DNA from: an uncultured beta proteobacterium
Lineage (GTDB): Bacteria > Pseudomonadota > Gammaproteobacteria > Burkholderiales > Burkholderiaceae
Direction: 5' to 3'
NCBI GenBank assembly: GCA_903871735.1
Contig: CAIQHU010000056.1
Coordinates: 1-37,815 of the forward strand
Length of the DNA stretch: 37,815 bases
The translations under genes and the position numbers were made by a program. Numbering within the stretch: the stretch's first letter is position 1; each line of letters opens with the position of its first letter. Under the pieces are notes generated by a model. The model made no database searches, was not told the DNA's origin, and saw only the letters and a program-made list of their open reading frames with translations. Of this stretch, positions 7,036 through 16,202 are shown one piece after another.

Positions 7036-8664
7036 ATGGAAATTTCTAGGAACCAACACGTGGAAATAAAAGCACACCACGATGTCATTATTATTGGTGC
7101 TGGTTTAGCTGGCTTAACAGTAGCAATAGAGGTGGCCAAGTATCGCGATGTTTTGGTACTTATCAAAAATGAGCTAACTTTGAATGCCTCTGCTTGGGCA
7201 CAGGGAGGTATTGTTGGTGTTCTTGATAAAAAAGATAGCTTTGAGCTGCATGTTGCAGATACTCTTGAAGCCGGTGCAGGAATCGTATTAGAGGCTGCGG
7301 CTCGTTACCTTACTCAAAATAGTGCTAGTGCGATAGCTTGGTTATTAGATCAGGGAGTTTTATTTACCAGAGATTCTCTAGGGCCTTTGGGGCTTCACTT
7401 AACCCGTGAAGGAGGTCATACTCATCGTCGAATAGTTCATGCAAATGATTCTACAGGAAGGGTCATACATCAAGCACTCCTTACTAAAGCGCGAACGCAT
7501 CCACGAATTCTTTTTTTAGAGCATTGGATTGCCATTGATTTGATCACAGAAAAATCGGCCAAAGATCCTATTTCAATTCAATCAAAGTATAAAGACAATA
7601 ATTGTTGTAAAGGTGTTCATGTCTTCGACATTAGAAACAAAAAAGCTTTAACTCTCACCACAAACCATCTTGTTCTAGCCACAGGAGGAGTTGGTCAAGT
7701 TTATCAATACACTACTAATCCAAGTATTGCTACCGGAGATGGACAAGCAATGGCTTGGCGAGCAGGGTGCCGAATAAGTAATATGGAATTTATTCAATTT
7801 CATCCAACTACTTTATATCATGCTCAAGAGAGATCCTTTTTAATTACAGAAGCTTTAAGGGGCGAGGGGGGATATTTAAGGTTGCCGAATGGCTATCGAT
7901 TTATGGTGGATTACGATAGTCGTATGGAATTAGCACCTCGAGATATTGTTGCAAGAGCTATTCATTTCGAGTTAAAAAAACATCAATTAGATTTTGTGAT
8001 GTTAGATGTAACACATTTAGGAAAAAGATTTTTGACAGATTATTTTCCAACTATTTATTCGAAGTGTTTATCATTCGGAATTGATATATCAACCGATTGG
8101 ATCCCAGTTGTACCAGCTGCACATTACAGTTGTGGTGGGGTAATAACTAACATAGTTGGCCAATCAGATATTGACCAACTTTATGTGGTCGGGGAAGCAT
8201 CTTATACCGGTCTGCATGGCGCAAATCGGTTAGCAAGTAACTCACTACTTGAATGTGTTGTTATGGCTAGAGCTGTCAGCCAGATCATTTTATCTAAACA
8301 TGAAAAGGATATTCCAAGAGTTACTACATTTGAAAATAATTCTGCTGAGGACATTGATGAATCTATTCTTCGCACAAGAAGAACGGAGTTGTGCTCTTTA
8401 ATGTGGGATGATGTTGGCATTGTTCGGTCGACTAAACAACTAGAAAACGCCCTACAGAAAATCGAATTGTTGTTACTGGAAGTAAATGAATACTATTCTA
8501 GTTTTAGAATTACTGTAGAGCTGATTGAGTTAAGAAATCTCGTAGAAAATGCTCGGTTAATAGTTCTAAGTGCTCTATCGCGAAAAGAAAGTCGTGGCGC
8601 TCATTTTATGAAAGATTATCCACAAACATATGCACTTTCAAACCCTACAATACTTTCCTGTTAG
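7036..8664 (+). CDS. nadB: L-aspartate oxidase
   Basis: FAD enzyme of 542 residues that oxidises L-aspartate to iminoaspartate, the first step of de novo NAD synthesis; quinolinate synthase uses the product. It has the dinucleotide-binding motif GAGLAGL (residues 21-27) and the family stretch ASAWAQGGI. Substrate-site segments include HLTREGGH, MEFIQFHPTTLY, LITEALRGEGG, ELAPRDIVARA, AAHYSCGG and GANRLASNSLLE, which hold the His, Thr, Glu and Arg residues conserved in NadB and distinguish it from succinate dehydrogenase. The length is normal. ATG at 7036 has only a weak ribosome site. The gene converges on nadA, leaving about 100 bases between them; nadC is not in the window. Confidence 0.95.
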   Translation: MEISRNQHVEIKAHHDVIIIGAGLAGLTVAIEVAKYRDVLVLIKNELTLNASAWAQGGIVGVLDKKDSFELHVADTLEAGAGIVLEAAARYLTQNSASAIAWLLDQGVLFTRDSLGPLGLHLTREGGHTHRRIVHANDSTGRVIHQALLTKARTHPRILFLEHWIAIDLITEKSAKDPISIQSKYKDNNCCKGVHVFDIRNKKALTLTTNHLVLATGGVGQVYQYTTNPSIATGDGQAMAWRAGCRISNMEFIQFHPTTLYHAQERSFLITEALRGEGGYLRLPNGYRFMVDYDSRMELAPRDIVARAIHFELKKHQLDFVMLDVTHLGKRFLTDYFPTIYSKCLSFGIDISTDWIPVVPAAHYSCGGVITNIVGQSDIDQLYVVGEASYTGLHGANRLASNSLLECVVMARAVSQIILSKHEKDIPRVTTFENNSAEDIDESILRTRRTELCSLMWDDVGIVRSTKQLENALQKIELLLLEVNEYYSSFRITVELIELRNLVENARLIVLSALSRKESRGAHFMKDYPQTYALSNPTILSC

Positions 8665-8767
8665 CCTTATTTTTTAGTACTACTCATATCGAAAAGTATT
8701 TAGTAGGGCCTATAATTTCATTCCTTGGGCATTTTGCATATCCAAATAATAATTTTGAATTCAGTAA

Positions 8768-9793
8768 TCAAGCAGCTCCAATTTGAGCTACAAAGCCATG
8801 TTGAGCAATCGCAAGAAGTTCTGGATTATTTTGAGTAAAGTCGAGCATTCGTTCAATACAAACTTGGGCCTTATGACGAGTCGGTTCTGGCAGATGAATT
8901 TCACCAACATGGTTCTCTAGGCATTGCAAAATACTGGATAGACTATTCATGGCCATCCACGGACAGTGCGCACAACTTTTACAGGTAGCACTGTTACCAG
9001 CAGTTGGGGCTTCGATTAATATTTTTTGGGGAGCTAGTTGACGCATCCTGTGAAGAATTCCTTGATCTGTTGCAATGATATATTCAGTTGCAGTTCCATC
9101 GATTACTGCTTTTAGCATACTGGCAGTAGATCCGACCATATCAGCTAAGGCAACGACATTGGCGGGCGATTCAGGGTGAACGAGGATTTTCGCTAGGGGG
9201 TATTTTTCTCGCAGAGCCGCTAATTCAACAGCTTTAAATTCATCATGGACAATGCAAGCCCCATCCCAAAGAATCATATCGGCCCCGGTTTGCTGTTGAA
9301 TATAATTACCAAGATGTTTATCGGGTGCCCATAGTATTTTTTTGCCAGAAAGGTGCAATTGATAAATAATTGCAAGGGCGCATGAACTGGTGACCATCCA
9401 ATCTGCTCGAGCTTTCACGGCAGCGCTCGTATTGGCATAGACAACTACCGTGCGATCTGGATGTGCATCACAAAACATATGAAAATCATTACTAGGACAG
9501 CCTAAATCAAGAGAGCAGGTTGCTTCTAGATCCGGCATAAAGACTCTTTTATTGGGCGAGAGTATTTTTGAGGTTTCACCCATAAAGCGCACACCAGCTA
9601 CGATTAAATTTTTGGCGGGATGGGCTTTACCAAAACGTGCCATTTCTAGTGAGTCAGCAACACAGCCACCGGTTTCTAGGGCCAGATCTTGAATATCTCC
9701 ATCAACATAATAGTGCGCGACGAGGACAGTATCAGTTGTATGTAAAAGTTCTTTAATGCGTTGTTTTATGGAGGATTTTTCTGAAGAGTTCAT
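8768..9793 (-). CDS. nadA: Quinolinate synthase
   Basis: A 341-residue [4Fe-4S] enzyme that condenses iminoaspartate with dihydroxyacetone phosphate to give quinolinate. It shows the [11 protein letters not shown] region, three cluster cysteine sites ([19 protein letters not shown] and [13 protein letters not shown]), and the signature [23 protein letters not shown] in two halves. The length fits the family. It is on the opposite strand to nadB and converges with it rather than forming an operon. It is divergent from panD across a 213-base spacer, where both promoters must lie. No strong ribosome site is visible before ATG at 9793. Confidence 0.95.
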   Translation of the reverse strand: MNSSEKSSIKQRIKELLHTTDTVLVAHYYVDGDIQDLALETGGCVADSLEMARFGKAHPAKNLIVAGVRFMGETSKILSPNKRVFMPDLEATCSLDLGCPSNDFHMFCDAHPDRTVVVYANTSAAVKARADWMVTSSCALAIIYQLHLSGKKILWAPDKHLGNYIQQQTGADMILWDGACIVHDEFKAVELAALREKYPLAKILVHPESPANVVALADMVGSTASMLKAVIDGTATEYIIATDQGILHRMRQLAPQKILIEAPTAGNSATCKSCAHCPWMAMNSLSSILQCLENHVGEIHLPEPTRHKAQVCIERMLDFTQNNPELLAIAQHGFVAQIGAA

Positions 9794-10006
9794 GGCTATA
9801 GAGGTTGTTATCCTGAATTTTAATAAGGGAAGTAGACTTTTTTATCAGTCACTTAAAACTGACCGCTAGGTAAGGGCTTGATTGGAGAGGTAATCGATTT
9901 AAAAGACATTTTGAGCTAACATTTTAGTACCTGGCTCATTAAGCATGAATTGATATACCATCATATAGTAAGGACACTGGTAAACTCTTGCTAGGAGGAT
10001 ATTTTC

Positions 10007-10369
10007 ATGAACCGAATCATGTTGCGGGCCAAATTGCACCGCGTAACTGTTACAGAAGCTGACTTGAATTACGAGGGTTCTTGCGGAATTGATGAGGACT
10101 TGCTTGACGCGGCGCAAATGTGTGAATTTGAAAAAATTGAACTTTACAATATCAATAATGGCGAACGATTCACCACATATATTATCAAGGCTAAAAGAGG
10201 CTCTGGAATGATTTCTTTAAATGGCGCAGCTGCTAGAAAAGCGCATATTGGTGATCCATTAATTATTTGCACCTATGGCACTGTCCCTGAAAAAGACGCT
10301 ATTTTATTTCGGCCGACTATTGTTTTGGTGAATGAATGTAACCAAATTAAAGAAATTAAATCGATTTAA
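10007..10369 (+). CDS. panD: Aspartate 1-decarboxylase proenzyme
   Basis: A 120-residue pyruvoyl enzyme making beta-alanine from L-aspartate for pantothenate and CoA synthesis. The self-cleavage site is plain: NYEGSCGID with Gly24-Ser25, where Ser25 becomes the pyruvoyl group. The essential lysine is in MLRAKLHRVTVT (Lys9). NNGERFTTYII and GAAARKAHIGDPLIICTYG are also typical. A strong AGGAGG ribosome site lies about seven bases before ATG at 10007. It sits next to nadA and nadB, which also start from aspartate, and a few kb from a ketopantoate reductase, the other branch of pantothenate synthesis. Confidence 0.96.
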   Translation: MNRIMLRAKLHRVTVTEADLNYEGSCGIDEDLLDAAQMCEFEKIELYNINNGERFTTYIIKAKRGSGMISLNGAAARKAHIGDPLIICTYGTVPEKDAILFRPTIVLVNECNQIKEIKSI

Positions 10370-10493
10370 CTAAGATGATAGTCAATAAAACAAAATGATG
10401 CCTTACAAGTATTTTTTGCACGTTTAAAAATCGAATTAGAAGTCTCTAGTTGAATCAATCAGGAAGCAAATTGAAGAATTCGAGGAGGATGTT

Positions 10494-11486
10494 ATGTGTG
10501 CTATGCGTTTACTAAAGCAACAGGTTTTTTTAGGGTTAGTTATTCTATTTAGCTTTAGGTGTGAACCGATTCAAGCGCAAAGTATTGATTATCCCAATAA
10601 GCCAATCCGAATGATTGTTACGACACCACCTGGCTCTGCTGCGGATACGATTGCGAGAGCAATTGCCCAGGGCATGTCTGAGGTTAATCGCCAACAACAT
10701 ATAGTGGAGAATCGGGTTGGTGCTGGGGGTATTATTGGTGGCCAAGCCATTGCTTTAGCTCAAGCTGATGGCTATACGATTGGAGTGGCAGTAACTTCGC
10801 ATGTGGTTGCGCCACTATTACAGTCTAAACCGCCATATCACCCAATCAATGACTTCACTCCAATTGCACAGATCATTGTTATGCCAAGTATGGTTGTATC
10901 TTCCCTGAAAAATAATGTAAAGACTCTGAAAGATTTAGTTGACTTGGCAAAAGCCAAGCCTGGCGAGCTCAATTTTGGGTCTCTGGGAGATGGCACTGCT
11001 GCGCATTTAGCTGCTGAGATTGTTAATCGAGCGACTAAAATAAAAGTCACACATATCCCATATCGTTCTGTTGGTGATTCTTACACTGGTTTGTGGTCAG
11101 GAGATGTTCAGTTTGTCGTATTTTTAACACCTTCGGCTGTGCCAGTATTTCAAGGAGGTAAAGCGCTTGCTTTAGCCACTACTGGAAGGGTCCGTAATCC
11201 CAACTTCCCAGATATCCCAACGGTTCGTGAGTTGGGGTATCCAGAGGCTGAATCTGAGTTAACGATAGGGCTTGTTGGGCCTGCCAATTTACCACCTGAG
11301 GTAGTACGTAAGATACATAGTGATGCCGTAATTGCAATGCGTTTGCCTGATGTGCGCGATCGGTTGCTCAAGCAGGGTGCCCAGCCCGCAGTCGATGTTT
11401 CTACTAAGCAATATGGAGAGCATTTACGTGACGAGTATGAAATGTTTAAAAAACTGATTACTACAATGGGTATTAAGCAACCATAA
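10494..11486 (+). CDS. Bug/TctC-family periplasmic solute-binding protein
   Basis: A 330-residue receptor of the tripartite tricarboxylate transporter (Bug) family, widespread in Burkholderiales. It has a signal peptide (about residues 1-29, ending IQAQ) followed by the family start YPNKPIRMIVTTPPGSAADTIAR. IIGGQAIALAQADGYTIG, GELNFGSLGDGTAAHLAAE and HIPYRS are further family landmarks; the binding-site loops of this family contact carboxylates. GGAGGA lies just before ATG at 10494. No TctA/TctB membrane genes are adjacent, which is common because most Bug receptors are orphans. The ligand is unknown, though the hydrolase downstream hints at an ester or amide product. Confidence 0.88.
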   Translation: MCAMRLLKQQVFLGLVILFSFRCEPIQAQSIDYPNKPIRMIVTTPPGSAADTIARAIAQGMSEVNRQQHIVENRVGAGGIIGGQAIALAQADGYTIGVAVTSHVVAPLLQSKPPYHPINDFTPIAQIIVMPSMVVSSLKNNVKTLKDLVDLAKAKPGELNFGSLGDGTAAHLAAEIVNRATKIKVTHIPYRSVGDSYTGLWSGDVQFVVFLTPSAVPVFQGGKALALATTGRVRNPNFPDIPTVRELGYPEAESELTIGLVGPANLPPEVVRKIHSDAVIAMRLPDVRDRLLKQGAQPAVDVSTKQYGEHLRDEYEMFKKLITTMGIKQP

Positions 11487-11605
11487 TCAGCTTTAGATTC
11501 TTGGGTATCCAACAATAATGCTGAATCCTTTATCGATCAGAAAAATAATTTTGTACGGTTTTGGGCTGATTGAACCACGTGAATAAAGGGCTTAATCTGA
11601 AGACG

Positions 11606-13279
11606 ATGATGCATATGCGAGTTGAAAAAAATGTATCAATACCCATGTCTGATGGGACTGCTTTACGGTGTAATGTTTTTCGTCCTGATGATGATGGTAG
11701 ATATCCGATTGTGATGTCTTTTGGCGTCTATGGTAAGGACGTACACTTTGAGGATAGTTTTACACCCCAATGGCAAAAATTAAAATCAATCTATCCAGAG
11801 ATTGATCAAAATGGTACATCAGGTCAGTACTTGCGGTGGGAGATTCCTGATCCAGAGCGGTGGGTTCCTGATGGATTTATTATTGTGGTTGTAGATAGTC
11901 GTGGGAGTGGGCAATCTCCAGGTTATTTAGATTTATATTCACCTCAAGAGACAAGAGATTACTTTGAGTGTATTGAATGGGCTGGGGTGCAAGAATGGAG
12001 TAATGGTAAAGTTGGTTTATTAGGAATTTCATACTTAGCCATTAAACAGTGGCAGGTTGCAGCCTTAAATCCACCTCATTTGGCAGCAATCATTCCGTGG
12101 GAAGGTGCAGTAGATCAATACCGAGATGTGCTGCGACATGGCGGTATTTTAAGTAATACTTTTACGCAAAATTGGTGGCCAAAGCAAATTTTAGCGAATC
12201 AGCATGGCAATGCTTTAACAACACATATTGATCGTCAAACTGGCCAGGTTACTACCGGAGTCGGTTTATCCAATAAGATATTAGAGGGAAATCGTGCCGA
12301 CTATCCCAGAGAGATTTGCCAAAGAGAGTTAGTAGACGCTTGGTTTGAAAACCGGACTGCAAATCTTTCGAAAATTCAAGTTCCTATCTTAACTGCTGCT
12401 AACTGGGGTGGTCCGGGTATGCATTTACGTGGGAATTTTTCTGGCTTTACTGATTCGGGCTCAAATGAAAAATGGTTATTTGCCCATATTGGGACCCATT
12501 ATGAGAGTTTTTATTTACCCCATTATGTCGCTATTCAGAAGAAATTTTTTTCGTATTATTTAAAGGGCGAGCAAAATGGTTGGGAGCGAGAAGCACCAGT
12601 TCAGTTAGCTATTCGAAGAGTAGACGGTACGGCAAAAATGAGAGCAGAGCATACTTGGCCTATCGATCGAACTTTGTGGGTGCCATATTACCTTGATGCA
12701 AGTAATTTCGAATTAAGCATAGAAAGTGAAATCTCTCCCACACAGGTGACTTATTTAAACAACGAGGATGGCGTTACTTTTAAAACCAAGCCATTCGATC
12801 AGGATATTGAGTTTACAGGTCCTATTGCCTTAAAGTTATGGGCCAGTTCTGTGGCATGTGATATCGATTTTTTCATTGTGCTGCGCTGTTTTGATACAAA
12901 CGAGCAAGAAGTTTTTTTTACCGGTGCTCACGAACCCGTACCTCTAGCGGTGGGTTGGTTAAGAGGTTCGCATCGTAAATTGGATATGGATAAATCTAAG
13001 CCTTACAGGCCCTACCATACGCATGATCAAATTGAGCAACTGGAATCTGGGTCTATTTACCCATTTGAAATCGAAATTTTACCAAGTTCATTAATTTTTC
13101 CAAAGGGCTATCAATTGGCCGTAACTATTTTAGGAAAAGACTTTATCGTACAAAAGCCTGGAAGAATTTTACATACCTATCCTGAAGATAGGTCTAACGA
13201 CCGGTTTGGTGAGACTACCACGATTTATACAGGGGGTGACAACGCCTCGTACTTATTAATGCCAGTTATTCCTATTTAG
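11606..13279 (+). CDS. CocE/NonD-family alpha/beta hydrolase (peptidase S15 type)
   Basis: Predicted serine hydrolase of about 557 residues. The N-terminal alpha/beta-hydrolase domain has the VSIPMSDGTALRCNVFRP start and VDSRGSGQS, with the nucleophile motif GLLGISYLA (Ser in GISY). A likely His is in AHIGTHYESF. The C-terminal jelly-roll domain begins near FDQDIEFTGPIALKLWASS and ends in the XPP_C-like stretch. Such enzymes hydrolyse esters or amides (cocaine esterase, glutaryl-7-ACA acylase, X-Pro peptidase); the substrate here is unknown. No signal peptide is seen, so it is probably cytosolic. The frame is open upstream to a TTG at 11570; I prefer ATG 11606 (GAAG just upstream), but ATG 11609 and GTG 11579 are possible. 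It probably shares a transcript with the Bug receptor, about 120 bases upstream. Confidence 0.85.
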   Translation: MMHMRVEKNVSIPMSDGTALRCNVFRPDDDGRYPIVMSFGVYGKDVHFEDSFTPQWQKLKSIYPEIDQNGTSGQYLRWEIPDPERWVPDGFIIVVVDSRGSGQSPGYLDLYSPQETRDYFECIEWAGVQEWSNGKVGLLGISYLAIKQWQVAALNPPHLAAIIPWEGAVDQYRDVLRHGGILSNTFTQNWWPKQILANQHGNALTTHIDRQTGQVTTGVGLSNKILEGNRADYPREICQRELVDAWFENRTANLSKIQVPILTAANWGGPGMHLRGNFSGFTDSGSNEKWLFAHIGTHYESFYLPHYVAIQKKFFSYYLKGEQNGWEREAPVQLAIRRVDGTAKMRAEHTWPIDRTLWVPYYLDASNFELSIESEISPTQVTYLNNEDGVTFKTKPFDQDIEFTGPIALKLWASSVACDIDFFIVLRCFDTNEQEVFFTGAHEPVPLAVGWLRGSHRKLDMDKSKPYRPYHTHDQIEQLESGSIYPFEIEILPSSLIFPKGYQLAVTILGKDFIVQKPGRILHTYPEDRSNDRFGETTTIYTGGDNASYLLMPVIPI

Positions 13280-13312
13280 CTCTCGGTAGTTACTCCGGTA
13301 GAGAGTTTTTGT
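13280..13312. terminator. Shared terminator between the hydrolase gene and pgi
   Basis: CTCTC (13280-13284) pairs with GAGAG (13301-13305), followed on the plus strand by TTTTTGTTTG. The stop codon of the convergent pgi gene (13292-13290) lies inside the loop, so the hairpin overlaps the end of pgi. The stem is short but well placed for the plus-strand gene. Confidence 0.5.
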
Positions 13313-14768
13313 TTGTATTAGCTTGATTAAGCCAATGCAGCCTCGCTTGAGTGACTGGGTGCAGAGTTGATTGCAAGGAAGGTTCTTGAGGGTTCTCTAA
13401 AGCAAGCTGAATGGGTTTAGCCAATATCTTGCCCAATTCAACACCTGGTTGGTCGAATGAGTTGATGCCATAGAGAATCCCAAGGCAGAATGTACGATGT
13501 TCATATAAAGCCATGAGTGCTCCAAGATGAAAGGCATCCAGTTTTTTGAGCCAAATAAGATTATTAGGTCGCTTGCCGGTGGATACTTTATTCGGATCAT
13601 CCGCTTGATATCCAGTGGAAAAGGCCTCAGATTGCGCAAGGCAGTTAGCTAATAATTGCTGATGGTGTTGTAGAGCTTGTGGCAAGTTACTCATCGGTTC
13701 TTGAATCGCGATGAGATCAATCGGAATTATTTCAGGACTTTGGTGGAGCATTTGAAAAAATGAGTGTTGGGCATTCGTGCCTGGAACACCAAAAATAACA
13801 ACCGAGCTCAGGGATACAGGTTGATCATCATTACCACATGTCTTACCGTTACTTTCCATTTCCAATTGTTGAAGCCAGTTTGGAAATAACTTAAGGGCTT
13901 GTGCATATGGAATGACTGCTTGGGACGTTGAATGCGATTGTTGTTGATGGGCAAATAAAGCAAGGGCTAATAATAGTGGTTGATTTTCTGGCAGAGGAGC
14001 TTGTAAAAAATGTTCATCAAGTGCATTTGCGCCCGCTAGAAATGAGTGGTAGGTTTCAAATCCAAACTGTAATGCAATTGGAAGGCCAACTGCGGACCAG
14101 ACTGAAAATCTTCCACCTACCCAATCCCAAAATGGCAGAATATGATCCGTTGATATGCCAAAATCGATCGCTGCTTTTGTATTCGCGGTGACCGCGTAGA
14201 TACGCTCATTTAGATCGCTGCGTTGAACCCCTTGACTGATTAACCAGGTAATAACTGACTTAGTATTTTGAAGAGTTTCTGATGTGGCGAATGTCTTTGA
14301 TACAACGATAATCCGAGTATTGTGGGGCTTTACTTGACGAAAAATCGCTGCTGCCTCTGCACTATCGATGTTGGATAGAAAATGAACCTTCAGTTTAGGA
14401 TGGGCGCTAGAGTTATTGTGGTGTAGCGTATCACAGACCATACGGGGACCCAAATCGGATCCGCCGATACCGATATGAATAATGTCGGTAACTTCTTCTA
14501 GAGCCTGGCAAAGGACTTTTATTTGCTCCCATACTTTGGTGATTTCAAGTGTGATATTTTGATCGTCCAGAAAGATAGGGGATTGCTTGATATTACGTAA
14601 AGCCGTATGTAAGACTGCACGGTCCTCCCGGACATTCACTTTTTTGGCATGAAATAATTCGGATCTCTTTTTTTCGAGTTCGAGTGATTTAGCAAGTTCA
14701 AAAAGACTCTGCCATTTTTGCAATGATATATTCTGGAATTGTTGATCTAGAATAAGTGGGGATTTCAT
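13290..14768 (-). CDS. pgi: Glucose-6-phosphate isomerase
   Basis: A 492-residue cytosolic enzyme interconverting glucose-6-phosphate and fructose-6-phosphate in glycolysis and gluconeogenesis. It shows the sugar-phosphate site (IHIGIGGSDLGPRM, VVSKTFATSETLQNT), GGRFSVWSAVGLPIAL, and the catalytic residues: Glu305 in LEMESNGK, His335 in GTNAQHSFFQMLHQ and Lys447 in QPGVELGK. At 492 residues it is shorter than the roughly 550 of E. coli Pgi, mainly by shorter N- and C-terminal parts, with all key motifs retained. It converges on the hydrolase gene and is divergent from tRNA-Ser(TGA), with an ordinary spacer between. Confidence 0.95.
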   Translation of the reverse strand: MKSPLILDQQFQNISLQKWQSLFELAKSLELEKKRSELFHAKKVNVREDRAVLHTALRNIKQSPIFLDDQNITLEITKVWEQIKVLCQALEEVTDIIHIGIGGSDLGPRMVCDTLHHNNSSAHPKLKVHFLSNIDSAEAAAIFRQVKPHNTRIIVVSKTFATSETLQNTKSVITWLISQGVQRSDLNERIYAVTANTKAAIDFGISTDHILPFWDWVGGRFSVWSAVGLPIALQFGFETYHSFLAGANALDEHFLQAPLPENQPLLLALALFAHQQQSHSTSQAVIPYAQALKLFPNWLQQLEMESNGKTCGNDDQPVSLSSVVIFGVPGTNAQHSFFQMLHQSPEIIPIDLIAIQEPMSNLPQALQHHQQLLANCLAQSEAFSTGYQADDPNKVSTGKRPNNLIWLKKLDAFHLGALMALYEHRTFCLGILYGINSFDQPGVELGKILAKPIQLALENPQEPSLQSTLHPVTQARLHWLNQANTNKNSLPE

Positions 14769-14891
14769 AAGTAGCTAATTTAAGTTGTGCTTCGTATTCA
14801 TCAAGTTTTTAATATACGATTCAATCAGAATCAGTAAAAAAGAATAAGTCCAATGTATCATGGCTTTGAATAGGTGTCGACATTTGAAATA

Positions 14892-14920
14892 TTGAATGGA
14901 TTGCTTAGAGCAAGTATAAT
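14892..14920 (+). promoter_or_regulatory. Sigma70-type promoter of tRNA-Ser(TGA)
   Basis: TTGAAT (14892-14897) and a perfect TATAAT (14915-14920) are separated by exactly 17 bases. Transcription would start near 14927, about 24 bases before the mature tRNA. It is one of the best promoter matches in the window. Confidence 0.75.
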
Positions 14921-14950
14921 TGTTTACATTGTATTAGATGCTTGCAAATA

Positions 14951-15040
14951 GGAAGCTTGGCAGAGCGGTTGAATGCACCAGTCTTGAAAACTGGCGAGGG
15001 TGAAAGCCCTCCGTGAGTTCGAATCTCACAGCTTCCGCCA
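14951..15040 (+). tRNA. tRNA-Ser (anticodon TGA)
   Basis: A complete 90-base class II tRNA. The acceptor stem is GGAAGCT/AGCTTCC and the D arm holds AGCGGTTGAA. The anticodon stem is CCAGT/ACTGG with loop CTTGAAA, giving anticodon TGA, which reads UCA and related codons. It has a long variable arm (GCGAGGGTGAAAGCCCTCC region), a T arm with GTTCGAATC, discriminator G and an encoded CCA at 15038-15040. No terminator follows; the next gene's start is only 46 bases downstream. Confidence 0.96.
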
Positions 15041-15086
15041 AAAGACGCAAACCCACCTCAAATTAGTCCACAACCCTTCGTTAAAT

Positions 15087-16202
15087 ATGCCATATCCATT
15101 ATTATTTTCCCCGCAAAGCCTTGGACCTATCAATCTAAAAAACAGAGCCATTGTTTCTTCTCTTACACGAGCTAGTGCGACCCAGGATGGTCTAGTAACT
15201 CCTTTGATGAAAAGTTATTACACGGACTATGCACAAGGTGGTTGGGGAATGATTGCTACTGAAGCAACTTATATCGATCAACAATATAGTCAAGGGTATT
15301 CCTATCAGCCTGGTATTGCTAATCAACGGCAGGCTGACTCTTGGGCCGAGGTGGTTGAGGCTGTCCACGCCCAAGGTACTCCGATTTATATGCAACTCTT
15401 TCATGCAGGCTCGGTCAATCAAGGTAACCACTGGGTCAGTGAGTCTATCGCTCCATCAGCTGTCAGGCCAAAGAGTGTTCAAGTCAGTCGCTATCGTGGC
15501 AATAATGAACCTTTTCAAATGCCTCGTGTCATGACTCAACATGAAATAGACGAGGTCATCGTTAGTTTTGCAGAGGCAGCACGCCGTGCGATTAGTATTG
15601 GTTTTGATGGAGTTGAAATACATGGTGCGAATGGCTATCTCCCAGATCAGTTTCTAACGACCTATACAAATCAAAGGACCGATCGGTATAACGGAGATGT
15701 CATGGCTAGATTACGATTTCATCTAGAACTACTGAATGCAGTTCGAGCAGCAATACCAGGCAAGCTACTGGGAGTTCGTATTTCACAAACAAAGGTGACC
15801 GATTTAGAGTATAGCTGGCCTGGTCAGGTTGAGGATGCTCAAGTTATTTTTTCGGAAATAGCCAAGACTGACGTTGACTTCATTCACGTTGCAGCGCACC
15901 ATGGCGTTAATCCTGTTTTTGGAACTTCTAAAAGTCTATCTGGCCTTGCTAAAGAATATAGTGGGCTACCCATCATTGCTAACGGCAAATTGCATGAGCC
16001 ATTGAGTGCTGAATCTGCCCTAAAAAATGGCGAAGGCGATTTTGTATCTATTGGTAAAGGTGCTTTAGCAGACCCTCATTGGCCCAATAAGTTACTTGCA
16101 GGTCGGGTTCCTATTGAGTTTGTTCCCGACATGATTAGTCCTTTGGCAACCCTTGAAAATTATTATGATTGGCGATCTAGGACCTCAGGTTCTGACCAGT
16201 AA
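15087..16202 (+). CDS. Old Yellow Enzyme family NADH:flavin oxidoreductase
   Basis: Predicted FMN enzyme of 371 residues with the OYE TIM barrel: YPLLFSPQSLGPINLKNRAIVSSLTR at the N-terminus (in two parts), YMQLFHAG, the substrate-anion pair His/Asn in EIHGANGYLPDQFL, and the phosphate-binding end IIANGKL...VSIGKGALADPHWPNKL. OYEs reduce activated alkenes (enones, nitro compounds) with NAD(P)H. No C-terminal iron-sulfur domain is present, so it is the classical short form. The open frame extends upstream into the tRNA gene; the true start is ATG at 15087, where family homology begins. No clear ribosome site is seen. It may be transcribed from the tRNA promoter. Its 3' end overlaps the convergent MFS gene by 40 bases. 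Confidence 0.88.
   Translation: MPYPLLFSPQSLGPINLKNRAIVSSLTRASATQDGLVTPLMKSYYTDYAQGGWGMIATEATYIDQQYSQGYSYQPGIANQRQADSWAEVVEAVHAQGTPIYMQLFHAGSVNQGNHWVSESIAPSAVRPKSVQVSRYRGNNEPFQMPRVMTQHEIDEVIVSFAEAARRAISIGFDGVEIHGANGYLPDQFLTTYTNQRTDRYNGDVMARLRFHLELLNAVRAAIPGKLLGVRISQTKVTDLEYSWPGQVEDAQVIFSEIAKTDVDFIHVAAHHGVNPVFGTSKSLSGLAKEYSGLPIIANGKLHEPLSAESALKNGEGDFVSIGKGALADPHWPNKLLAGRVPIEFVPDMISPLATLENYYDWRSRTSGSDQ

Noticed and set aside
11150..11515. 121-codon minus-strand frame opposite the Bug receptor gene
   Set aside because: It is antisense to a well-supported gene, and its translation has no coherent domain or signal sequence.
14951..15040. tRNA-Ser as an integration site for an island
   Set aside because: No integrase and no repeat of the tRNA 3' end was found downstream, and the following genes have ordinary composition.
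15000..15086. Extension of the OYE reading frame into tRNA-Ser(TGA)
   Set aside because: The first part of the frame lies inside a perfect tRNA gene, and family homology starts at ATG 15087.
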